Both the position numbers and the translations under genes were made by a program. Shown one piece after another: positions 1 to 6,829 of a stretch of 7,615 nt of DNA; the first letter of the stretch is position 1, and each line of letters starts with the position of its first letter. The stretch is taken from contig JANQGB010000948.1 of NCBI GenBank assembly GCA_028277545.1, positions 1 through 7,615 on the forward strand, read 5' to 3'. The notes under the pieces are model-generated. The model saw only the letters and a program-made list of their open reading frames with translations, searched no databases and was not told where the DNA came from. Origin of the DNA: Phycisphaerae bacterium. GTDB lineage: Bacteria > Planctomycetota > Phycisphaerae > UBA1845.

Positions 1-3000
1 TTGCCCTCCCAACTGTACACACCGCCGCCGTCTTCATTGGCCCAGCCCCCGCTGAAGGAGCAGTTGGCCACGCTGGGATTGCTGCGATAGATGTAGATGC
101 CGCCGCCATACTCACCCGTACCGTTACTTATGGCGAAACCCTCAGCCACGGTGCCCGCGGTTTCGCCGCTGTGAAAGAAGAATCCCCTACCGGCCTGCTC
201 GCAGTCGATTATGCAGTATTCAGGACCGTTCTCGGAGCGAAGGCGGATGAGCCGCCCGCCCAAATCGAGGTCCCGGTTGCCCTGGCCGGTATACGTACCA
301 TCTGCAACCACAACTGTGTCGCCTTCGTAGTATGCGGCATCATTAATCCCTGCTTGGATGGTGGCTTTCGGGCCGTGCTCCCCATCCCACTCCGAGGTGA
401 GGCCGTCCCAGCTATCGTCGCCGATTGTGTTGACGTAGAGAGTAGCCGGCCCGCGGAGCGGGTCGCGGCCCTCGGCGTACTCGTCGAGGTTCGCCAACCC
501 ATCGCCGTCATCATCAACCTGCGGGTCGCCGGTGATCGAGGAGACGAAGTAGCGCTGCTCCCAGAAATCGGGCAGGCCGTCGCCGTCCGCGTCAGAGAAT
601 TCGTCGGCTCCCATATCGACGAGGCCGTCAATAGTACGAGGTTCGCCGTCCATATCGTCGCCATCAGCGTAGTCGGCGTCCGGATCGCCCGCATGGCGAC
701 ATGGTGAGCCGGCCTGCAGATGCACCGCGCCGCGAACGAACAGCGGGTCGGCATCGATGTTGCCCTCGCCTGCGAAGCCCCCTTCCACGTCACAGGCGCT
801 GACTATGGGATCGCCAGAGCCGCCTATCGAGTCAGGCACGTTGGCCCACAGAATGCTGTTGGTCATTGCCGGGATACTACCGGGTTCGTTGTATATCCCG
901 CCGCCTTCATCCTTTGCGTAGTTGTCGACAAGCGTGCAGTGGGTCAGTGTGGGGCTGCTGTTGGCGGAATTGTATATGCCGCCACCAACGGCGTCGGCCC
1001 AGTTCTGGCGGAAGGTGCAGTTGACGGCTGTCGGGTTGCTGCCGTCATGATTGTACATCCCCCCGCCGCCTTCATAGGCCCAGTTCGCGATGAAGGTGCA
1101 GTTGATCAATGTCGGGCTGCCGCCGGAGTTGTACATGCCGGCCCCATTGCGATCCACACTGCCGCCATCAGCCATTCCGCCGGTGATAGTGAAGCCGTCC
1201 AGCAGGGCCGCCTCGTCAATGCCCCAGCTCATGGTCACGTGGTAGCAATTCTCGACGTTGTTGGTGAGGTCCGGACTGTTCTTGGGCGTGTCATCTCCAG
1301 CCAAGTCGCCAGTCAGGACAGAGGTGGTGGCATCGACGTCGCGCAGGTCAGGGTCAGGCGCACCGAGCCCCGCAAAGCCCCCGCGGATGGCCACTCCGTC
1401 GAGGAGTTGGAAGGTGGCCGATCTCGGGTCATCGGCGTGGGTCCGCTGAGCGGGCGTATACCTACCAGCGGCCACACGAATCTCGTCCCCGCGGATGGCA
1501 ACGTCCAGCGCGTCCTGAAGCTCATCGTAGGCCGTGTCCCACGCCTCGCCGTCGCCGTCCTCTGGCGCATCGTCGTCCACGTAGATCAGGCGGTAGCACT
1601 CGTCAGGAATGCCGTTCTCGTCCCTATCTGCCGACGTACCTTCGGCTATGTCGCAACTGTCTGGCACTTCGTTGCTGTTGCAGTCATAATCCAGCTCATA
1701 GGCCAGGGCGCAGACATCGCCCACGCCGTCCTCATCGCAGTCCTCCTGATCCGGGTTGGGATGTACCGGGCAGTTGTCGTAACAGTTGCTCAGTCCGTCA
1801 TCGTCCGGGTCATCCCCGGAGTCATCCGGACGTTCGTACGCCCCCATGTCGATGATGGGCATCGTGCCGGTCCCGGTATCGACTACACAGGGATCGTCCA
1901 CATAGCGTGGGCTGCCGTCGAGATCCGTCGTGACCGTCACGGCCCCGTTGTCGCCGGCGTCAATACAGGGGGAGCCGGGCAGGAGCCGCAGATCATCATC
2001 CTCTGTGCCGGCGATGCCGTCCGGGCCGGCAGGGTCGACGAAGCGCGGGTTGTCGCCGATGTTGCCAACGCCGCCGAGGCTTTCGGTCCAGCCTTCGACG
2101 CAGGAGTAGTCTACTCCTGGTGTACCTCCCCAGAGCTGAGCCGATTTGTGCGTTGCTCCATCATGGGTTCTGTTACCCCACAAGATGCAGTTGGTCACCG
2201 TCAGGCTACTGCTGTCGAAGTTGTACACCCCGGCGCCGGAGGCGGCGGTGTTCGCACTGAACGTGCAGTTGGTCATCGCTGGACCACCGCTGGAGTTGTT
2301 GTAGATTCCGCCGCCATCGCGTCCGCCGAAGTTGCCGCTGAACGCGCAGTTGGTCATCGTCGGGCTGCCATCCCCCGAGTGGTATATCCCGCCGCCATCG
2401 TAGTCGGCGTGGTTGCCGCTGAGCGTGCAGTTGCTCAACGTTGGGCTGCTGTACTCATAGTTGTACATTCCACCGCCGCGCGAGTCGGCCCAGTTGTCGC
2501 TGAAAGTGCAGTCAGTTAGGGTAGGACTGCTGCTGTACTCGTTGCACATCCCGCCGCCATAGGAAGCCGAGTTCTGGCTGAACGCGCAGTCGGTGAGCAT
2601 CGGGCTGCAGCCGTCACGACTGTACATGCCGCCGCCGTCGTGATTAGCAGTGTTGTCGCTGAACGTGCAGTTGGTCAGCGTCGGGCTGCTGTCGGCTTTG
2701 TTGTACATTCCGCCGCCGTTACTGGCCCACTGCCCGGTAAAAGTGCAGTCGAGCAGTGTCGGACTGCTGCCCGACTCGTTGTACATTCCACCGCCCGAAT
2801 GCGAGGTCGCATTCCCGGCAAACGTGCAGTTGACGAGCGTCGGACTGCTACCCTCGTTGCACATTCCGCCACCCGACGTCGCCCAGTTGCCTATGAAGGT
2901 GCAGTTCGAAACCGTCGGACTGCCGCCGGAGTTGTACATTCCGCCGCCCCCACCTTGCGGGTTTCCCGGGGCCCCTCCTTCGGCGTTGCCGCCAGTGATG

Positions 3001-4382
3001 GTGAAGCCGTCGAGGATGGCTGGATAGCCAGCTTGACTGCCTATTGCGACGTGGAAGGCGTTTTCGTCTCTCGATGGATCCCACACAGTGCCAACGTCGT
3101 CACCGTTCAGGTCACCGCTGAGCGTGGAGTCGTAGAGAGCCGGATCGCGCAGTTCGGGGTTCTCGGGGTCTGCCAGACCGGCGTAGCCCCCGGAGACAGT
3201 CACCCCAGCAACAAGCTGAAACGTCTTGGTGCGAGCAAATCGCGGATCTGCCCGAAGCGAGGGGTAATACGTGCCGCCGGCGACGCGGATCTCGTCGCCG
3301 GTGGTGGCTAGACTGAGGGCATCCTGCAAGTCGTGGAAGGGGCTGTCCCAGCTCGTACCCAGGCCGTCGGTCGCGGCGTCATCGTCGACGTACCAGACAA
3401 CCGAGGCAGGAAGTTCGGCAACACGGAACCCCATGCCAGGGCCCTCGACATCCGGCTCGGTATAGCTGCGACGCGCAGCACGCAGTCCAACGCCCGCGTC
3501 GGCGAATGACCCGCCCCGCACTCCGCGATACTCGTCGTAAACCGTCTGTTCATTCCACTCCCACACATTGCCCCCCTGGTCGAACGTGCCATAGGGGCTA
3601 TCCGAGTTGTGGTGCTCGCCGATCTCGGTGCGCCAGCGAGGTGGGCCGATGGTGTAGTCGGTCGCCGGGATCCAGTAAGTCGCGTTGTTGCCCGGGTCAG
3701 GGTCGATGAGATCGTTGCTCGGTTCGCTGTCGCTGCTGGTGGGGTAGTCGAAGTAGTTGCCCGTCACGCCGTCGTTCATGTGATACGCCGCCTTGTACCA
3801 CTCGTCCTCCGACGGAATGATCCAGGTGGCGTCCGGCTCACGGGTGACCTCCATCAGGTCCTCCCACGATGTCGCGCCGTTGAGGGAATAGGATCCGTCC
3901 TCGGTAAGCCACGCGTCCTGGACGGGATCGCCAGTAAGCGTCCCCGCCGGCTGGCCGTTATGCATCCAGTTGGCAAAACGAGCCGCGTCGCCCCACGAGA
4001 CGAAGTTCACCGGCCGGTCGGCCCTGCCCGGGGCCACGCTGTACGTGTCGCCGCCCGGCAATCCGATAAACTCAATCTTGCACCCTCGACTGTTCGACCA
4101 CATGTTCGTGCTGTACAGCCCGTACATGTCTAGCTGAGCCACGGCATTGAGGAATTCCGTATACTGCCCGGCCGTGATCTCGAACTTGCCGATCTTATAC
4201 TCGTAGTCCACTGCGCCACAGATCCGGTCCGGGCCGGCGCCTCCTGCTCCGTCTCCCGACAACTCCCCAGCGTTGCCCACATTGCCGACGGGCACGGTCT
4301 CGATCACCACGTCCGCCGGGGCAACCCCGGCACAGGCCAAAGACACTGTTGCGGCAGTTGCGAGTGAAAGAAGATTCCGCAT
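1..4382 (-). CDS. Giant secreted SUMF1-domain / right-handed beta-helix repeat protein (C-terminus outside window)
   Basis: I translated an open frame of 1460 codons with no stop; it runs off the left edge, so the protein is longer. The ATG at 4382 follows AGGAGG at 8-nt spacing and opens a signal peptide (MRNLLSLATAATVSLACAGVAPA, likely cut after A23). Residues 27-323 are an FGE/SUMF1 fold: YKIGKFEITAGQY, PVNFVSWGDAARFANWM, IPSEDEWYKAAYH, GNVWEWN (271-277), RGGSF (289-293), GFRVAE. No cysteines sit where FGE enzymes carry the catalytic pair, so catalysis is doubtful. Module 1 begins near 329 (WYVDDDA), carries ten beta-helix rungs (about 475-740) and closes with GSPCIDAGD and DMGAYE (choice-of-anchor Q style). 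TSP3-like Asp-rich linkers follow (about 855-925, including DNCPVHPNPDQ). Module 2 begins near 930 (IYVDDDA) with four rungs, then a second Asp-rich linker (about 1260-1308). Module 3 begins near 1311 (LYVNTIGDDSWDG). Export and a structural or adhesive surface role are inferred; the ligand is unknown. A 61-bp leader separates the gene from an IS5 copy. Confidence 0.9.
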   Translation of the reverse strand, partial: MRNLLSLATAATVSLACAGVAPADVVIETVPVGNVGNAGELSGDGAGGAGPDRICGAVDYEYKIGKFEITAGQYTEFLNAVAQLDMYGLYSTNMWSNSRGCKIEFIGLPGGDTYSVAPGRADRPVNFVSWGDAARFANWMHNGQPAGTLTGDPVQDAWLTEDGSYSLNGATSWEDLMEVTREPDATWIIPSEDEWYKAAYHMNDGVTGNYFDYPTSSDSEPSNDLIDPDPGNNATYWIPATDYTIGPPRWRTEIGEHHNSDSPYGTFDQGGNVWEWNEQTVYDEYRGVRGGSFADAGVGLRAARRSYTEPDVEGPGMGFRVAELPASVVWYVDDDAATDGLGTSWDSPFHDLQDALSLATTGDEIRVAGGTYYPSLRADPRFARTKTFQLVAGVTVSGGYAGLADPENPELRDPALYDSTLSGDLNGDDVGTVWDPSRDENAFHVAIGSQAGYPAILDGFTITGGNAEGGAPGNPQGGGGGMYNSGGSPTVSNCTFIGNWATSGGGMCNEGSSPTLVNCTFAGNATSHSGGGMYNESGSSPTLLDCTFTGQWASNGGGMYNKADSSPTLTNCTFSDNTANHDGGGMYSRDGCSPMLTDCAFSQNSASYGGGMCNEYSSSPTLTDCTFSDNWADSRGGGMYNYEYSSPTLSNCTLSGNHADYDGGGIYHSGDGSPTMTNCAFSGNFGGRDGGGIYNNSSGGPAMTNCTFSANTAASGAGVYNFDSSSLTVTNCILWGNRTHDGATHKSAQLWGGTPGVDYSCVEGWTESLGGVGNIGDNPRFVDPAGPDGIAGTEDDDLRLLPGSPCIDAGDNGAVTVTTDLDGSPRYVDDPCVVDTGTGTMPIIDMGAYERPDDSGDDPDDDGLSNCYDNCPVHPNPDQEDCDEDGVGDVCALAYELDYDCNSNEVPDSCDIAEGTSADRDENGIPDECYRLIYVDDDAPEDGDGEAWDTAYDELQDALDVAIRGDEIRVAAGRYTPAQRTHADDPRSATFQLLDGVAIRGGFAGLGAPDPDLRDVDATTSVLTGDLAGDDTPKNSPDLTNNVENCYHVTMSWGIDEAALLDGFTITGGMADGGSVDRNGAGMYNSGGSPTLINCTFIANWAYEGGGGMYNHDGSNPTAVNCTFRQNWADAVGGGIYNSANSSPTLTHCTLVDNYAKDEGGGIYNEPGSIPAMTNSILWANVPDSIGGSGDPIVSACDVEGGFAGEGNIDADPLFVRGAVHLQAGSPCRHAGDPDADYADGDDMDGEPRTIDGLVDMGADEFSDADGDGLPDFWEQRYFVSSITGDPQVDDDGDGLANLDEYAEGRDPLRGPATLYVNTIGDDSWDGLTSEWDGEHGPKATIQAGINDAAYYEGDTVVVADGTYTGQGNRDLDLGGRLIRLRSENGPEYCIIDCEQAGRGFFFHSGETAGTVAEGFAISNGTGEYGGGIYIYRSNPSVANCSFSGGWANEDGGGVYSWEG
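840..1150 (-). repeat. Four-unit beta-helix rung repeat (array 2)
   Basis: Four units with the same consensus as array 1 (MYNSGGSPTLINCTF, MYNHDGSNPTAVNCTF, IYNSANSSPTLTHCTL, IYNEPGSIPAMTNSILW) are spaced about 80 bp apart. The array also ends in an ILW-A-N unit. It is preceded by a copy of the same introductory segment (YVDDDA, LQDAL, GDEIRVA, LDGFTITGG) seen before array 1, so the whole module is duplicated and differs mainly in the number of rungs. Confidence 0.8.
2165..2955 (-). repeat. Ten-unit tandem repeat of about 75-83 bp encoding beta-helix rungs (array 1)
   Basis: Ten successive units of about 25-27 residues follow the pattern G-G-G-M-Y-N, short variable turn, S-S-P-T-L, then [ND]-C-T-F-S-x-N and a variable end. 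The conserved Cys codons fall near 2901, 2826, 2746, 2667, 2586, 2509, 2427, 2346, 2265 and 2187, a spacing of roughly 75-82 bp. The last unit changes to NCILWGN, which marks the end of the helix. Units are similar but not identical in DNA, which suggests older duplication rather than a fresh expansion. This is the typical ladder of a secreted right-handed parallel beta-helix; the stacked Asn/Cys positions would line the core. Confidence 0.85.
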
Positions 4383-4390
4383 GAGTGTGT

Positions 4391-4396
4391 CCTCCT
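4391..4396 (-). promoter_or_regulatory. Ribosome binding site of the giant SUMF1/beta-helix gene
   Basis: On the minus strand this is a full AGGAGG, 8 nt before the ATG at 4382. It decides the start, because the signal peptide begins exactly there. The site lies in the 61 bp between the insertion sequence and the gene, so translation initiation survives the insertion even if the promoter does not. Confidence 0.8.
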
Positions 4397-4443
4397 CCGG
4401 ATGGAAGCTTAAGAGAGGCAGTGCGCCTCCGCTTTGGCGCTTA

Positions 4444-4461
4444 GAACCTATCCCAAAACCT
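4444..4461. repeat. Left terminal inverted repeat of the IS5 element
   Basis: GAACCTATCCCAAAACCT, matched by the right end with two mismatches (positions 4 and 15). It begins directly after the TA at 4442-4443 and overlaps the transposase stop codon (4448-4450), so the gene ends inside the repeat. Confidence 0.8.
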
Positions 4462-5226
4462 GATTGAGCAGCAGCAAGGTGCAGCCCAGGTGACGGAATC
4501 CTCGAAACATCGTGGTCGATTTCTCCCAGCGAATGCAGAGTCGCCGGAAGTGTTGAATCCAGCCGATCGTGCGTTCCACCGTCCAGCGGCGGCGATAGCG
4601 ACGAAGACTGTGCCCGTCTTGCGTCTGGTTCTCGGGTCTGCGATTCGAGCGGTGCGGCGAGATCATCTCAATACCCTGGTGCGCCAACTGCTCGTCCAGT
4701 GGATCGCTGTCATACGCCTTGTCGCCGATGACGCGCGGCGGCATGCACCCCGTCCGCATGAAGTCGAACAACTGCTGCACCAGCTTGCTCTCATGGACTT
4801 GCGCCGACGCCGTGTCGATCGCCACTGGAAGGCCGCGTGCGTCCACCAAAACCATGATTTTCACGCCTGTTCCGGCCTTGGTGCAGCCGATGCCGTCACC
4901 GCCGCCCCGCGCCTTGCTGAATGTCCCGTCGATGAAGCATTCGTACAGGCGATAGCCGTCCCGCTCTTCGACGACTCGGCCCGCGTCGCGCATGATGTCC
5001 TCGAAGACACCGTCACGCACCCAGTTTGAAACCATCGATGTACAGTGCTCTTGGAACCGAATCGCTTCGGCAGGTCATTCCATTATGCGCCGTTGTCGAG
5101 AATCCAGAAGACGCCGCGAAGCACCTGCCGATAGTCCGCCGGAGGACGGCCTCCCAATGGGCTCTTCACAGGCTTGGGCATCCGTTCCGGCAGCCAAGCC
5201 AGTTGTTCTTCCGTGATTGTTAGCAT
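4448..5226 (-). pseudogene. IS5-family DDE transposase, interrupted by a stop codon and a frameshift
   Basis: Reading starts at the ATG at 5226 (MLTITEEQLAWLPERMPKP), the N-terminal region typical of IS5 transposases, and continues to WILDNGA, where TAA (5083-5085) replaces a residue before WNDLP. Past that codon the frame continues as LPKRFGSKSTVHRWFQ. Near 5024-5030 a one-base loss in an A run moves the frame so that the expected W-V-R-D-G-V-F follows. The remainder (ATG at 5035, 195 residues) holds the catalytic core: FIDGTF with the first Asp (residue 36), VIGDKAYDSDPL with the second (105), and WTVERTIGWIQHFRRL with the Glu (154). A repaired frame would give about 259 residues, a normal length for the family. 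IS427-group elements can use -1 frameshifting, but that would not overcome the upstream TAA. The downstream frame alone might give a core without its N-terminal part. Confidence 0.85.
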
Positions 5227-5257
5227 GATGCAGTTCTATACGATCAACTGCAGCAAG

Positions 5258-5275
5258 AGGTTCTGGGATAGCTTC
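5258..5275. repeat. Right terminal inverted repeat of the IS5 element
   Basis: On the minus strand this reads GAAGCTATCCCAGAACCT, the partner of the left end. It is followed outward by TA (5276-5277), the presumed second copy of the target duplication. The transposase start codon lies 31 bp inside this end. Confidence 0.8.
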
Positions 5276-5727
5276 TAGAGTCTATCGAAATCGCTTGATT
5301 TGCACAACTGTTGAAGCCATACTGTAACATGCGGTGAGGTGCGTTCAGATTCGTCATTGCAGTGTGCCTTATTGCGTTCAGGTCATCGGAGAGTCGGGCA
5401 GCAGTGTGGGCGAAGCCCAGGAAGCGACCGACCGTGCGGGAGGGCATCTGGTAGATGTCGAATCCGCCACGGTCGATTTTCAGGCTGCGGCGTAGTCGAA
5501 GTTGAACTCACCGGCCGCCAAAGTCTAGCTGTACGGCGGGCAGCAGAAGTGGGCGGGCGTGCCGTCTACTCAATCGATCTAACGGCCGCGGAGTGATCAC
5601 CAGTCGCCCGGCAGGGTGGTGCCAGGCAAGTATGCCTAAGCGGTTGCCGTCAGGCTGAAGACTCTTGCGTGAGGCCGACGCCTGCAATCGAGATCGTGTC
5701 TGCGCGTCTGAGGCGCCGCGTGGACGC
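5276..5727. other. Gene-free stretch between the ConA/dockerin gene and the IS; former leader region of the giant gene
   Basis: About 450 bp hold no frame with recognisable protein features on either strand. Just past the upstream stop codon there is a 5-bp stem (AGGCG, 9-nt loop, CGCCT) without a T run, too weak to call a terminator. Next to the IS, on the minus strand, a poor sigma70-like pair can be drawn: TTGTGC (5302-5307) and TAGACT (5279-5284) with a 17-bp spacer. Before the IS arrived this position would have been roughly 60-70 bp upstream of the giant gene's start codon, so it is a plausible but unproven original promoter. A 67-codon frame here (5447-5244) crosses the IS border and resembles nothing I know. 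Confidence 0.5.
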
Positions 5728-6792
5728 CTACGCCCCGAATGCCAGGAGCAAGGCCGTGGCGTCGACTAGGTCCGCGTCCCCGTCACCGTCGCTGTCGGCT
5801 CGTTCGCAACATGGATCCGTGTACGCCGCTCCCGGGCCGGTGAGGCATTGCTCCAGGTAGCTCCAATCGTCCAGGTCGATCGAGCCGTTGTGGTCATAGT
5901 CCGTCGGCGCGTACTCGACGCCCTCGGTCGGGCGGGAGAAGCGAACGTAGTCGAACTGTGCGATCAGGTCCCTGTTTCCGGGAGGGCTAGTGACCAGTAC
6001 CTGGTTGAACTCCTCGGCACCACCGGGATAGCCCGATACAGAAGACCAATCGGTGTACGCTATCATGCCCACCTGCACCGTCTCGGGGAGGTCGTCGCGA
6101 ACAATGGTGCGTGCCAGCTCCCAGTCCTCACCTTCGAAGCGCCGATACAGTTCGTAGGTATCACCGGTCCGGTCGATACGCAGGTCCACCCATCCGATCG
6201 CGCCGGGCGTCAACTTCAGTACCGAGATGCCGTCGACGGTGTTCTTGGTTTCGATTTGGGCGGTGCCGGGAGAGTTGCCTGTGCCTGTCGTGATGAACAG
6301 CCAGTTTTCCTGCAAGGGGGTCCATTCACCCGGCGCTTCGTGGCGCGGCGTGCGAATCATGATGCCGGCCAGCGAGAAGTTGCTGGTTGGGACGTCGGAC
6401 GACAGGCCCGCTGCCTGCACGCGTGAGGTAACGGAGAACGAGCCCGTCACCTCCTTGTACAGGTAGACGCCCCGGTAGTCCTGGAACCAGGTGGACACCT
6501 CTGGTTCCACGTACAGCGCGCCGGGGGCGGTGGTGTCCACATCCAGGATCGAAATCTGCGACGGCCAGTCGTCGACAACCGTCTCGTTGGTCCAGGCGGT
6601 TAGTGTGGTGGTGTCGTCGAACTCATCGTTCAAGGCGGCCACGTCGTCGCAGAATGGTTGAGCCGGCGCCGGGGTGACGGTGCAAACGGTCATGGCAATC
6701 GTGCCGCACAGAACCGTTCGGGAGGCTAGTCCGCGAACGCAGGGAGCAGAGCTGGCGACAGGTTTCCGGAAAGACAGGAACTCGAACATCAT
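5728..6792 (-). CDS. Secreted ConA-like (DUF1349-like) protein with C-terminal dockerin-like tail
   Basis: The 354-residue protein begins at paired ATG codons (6792 and 6789). AGAGGG (6796-6801) lies 3 nt from the first and 6 nt from the second, so 6789 is also possible. A longer frame from 7023 would overlap the Rhs gene and put 77 uncharacteristic residues before the signal peptide. Residues 1-44 form an export signal: basic stretch, hydrophobic TVLCGTIAMTVCTV, likely cut in APA-Q. Residues about 50-290 resemble a jelly-roll ConA-like/DUF1349 domain (LNDEFDD start, SFSVTSRVQ, SLAGIMIRT, ENWLFITTG, WVDLRIDRTGDTYELYRR, FDYVRFSRP end), a fold that often binds carbohydrate; the ligand is not known. 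The tail carries two Asp-rich calcium-loop motifs, DYDHNGSIDLDDW (298-310) and DSDGDGDADLVDA (333-345), with CLTGPG between them, a dockerin-like ending frequent in Phycisphaerae. The gene follows the Rhs gene by 37 bp and may be co-transcribed with it. Confidence 0.85.
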   Translation of the reverse strand: MMFEFLSFRKPVASSAPCVRGLASRTVLCGTIAMTVCTVTPAPAQPFCDDVAALNDEFDDTTTLTAWTNETVVDDWPSQISILDVDTTAPGALYVEPEVSTWFQDYRGVYLYKEVTGSFSVTSRVQAAGLSSDVPTSNFSLAGIMIRTPRHEAPGEWTPLQENWLFITTGTGNSPGTAQIETKNTVDGISVLKLTPGAIGWVDLRIDRTGDTYELYRRFEGEDWELARTIVRDDLPETVQVGMIAYTDWSSVSGYPGGAEEFNQVLVTSPPGNRDLIAQFDYVRFSRPTEGVEYAPTDYDHNGSIDLDDWSYLEQCLTGPGAAYTDPCCERADSDGDGDADLVDATALLLAFGA

Positions 6793-6795
6793 TAT

Positions 6796-6801
6796 CCCTC
6801 T
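6796..6801 (-). promoter_or_regulatory. Ribosome binding site of the ConA/dockerin-like gene
   Basis: AGAGGG on the minus strand lies within the 37-bp gap after the Rhs stop codon. It supports a start at the ATG-ATG pair, and its spacing fits the second ATG (6 nt) better than the first (3 nt). A GAAGG a few bases further upstream could serve the first. Confidence 0.5.
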
Positions 6802-6829
6802 GCCTTCAGGCGGGCGACTTACGCCGCCG

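Larger units (their letters stand above)
4444..5275 (-). mobile_element. IS5-family (IS427-like) insertion sequence, 832 bp, probably non-autonomous
   Basis: The ends are an imperfect 18-bp inverted repeat: GAACCTATCCCAAAACCT on the left and, reverse-complemented, GAAGCTATCCCAGAACCT on the right, 16 of 18 identical. A TA dinucleotide flanks both sides (4442-4443 and 5276-5277), as expected for the TA target duplication of the IS427 group. The single gene inside is an IS5-type DDE transposase read leftwards, the same direction as the neighbouring genes. Size and end sequence fit the family. The transposase carries a nonsense codon and a frameshift, so this copy can probably move only if helped in trans. 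Subgroup assignment is from memory of the family. Confidence 0.85.

Noticed and set aside
171..707. 178-codon plus-strand open frame
   Set aside because: Shadow of the minus-strand giant gene, which shows Asp-rich linkers and a beta-helix module here.
720..2519. 599-codon plus-strand open frame with repetitive Val/Ala/His-rich sequence
   Set aside because: It lies antisense to the beta-helix arrays. Its repeats (for example AVGHRR, VVHSAA) mirror the rung repeats on the other strand, and it has no domain-like features. The minus frame reads through with clear family motifs.
840..2955. CRISPR-like regular spacing of about 80 bp
   Set aside because: The repeats are in frame with the protein and degenerate at synonymous and variable positions, and the 'spacers' are coding; these are beta-helix rungs.
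4490..5029. 179-codon plus-strand open frame
   Set aside because: Antisense of the IS5 transposase catalytic region, which has intact D-D-E motifs on the minus strand.
5244..5447. 67-codon minus-strand frame (MPSRTVGRFLGF...)
   Set aside because: It crosses the right IS border, has no good ribosome site that I can see and no recognisable similarity; probably chance in GC-rich DNA.
5705..5730. Possible terminator stem AGGCG/CGCCT after the ConA/dockerin-like stop codon
   Set aside because: Only 5 bp of stem and no T run; not distinguishable from chance at this GC content.
5848..6426. 192-codon plus-strand open frame
   Set aside because: Antisense of the ConA/dockerin-like gene; no recognisable features of its own.
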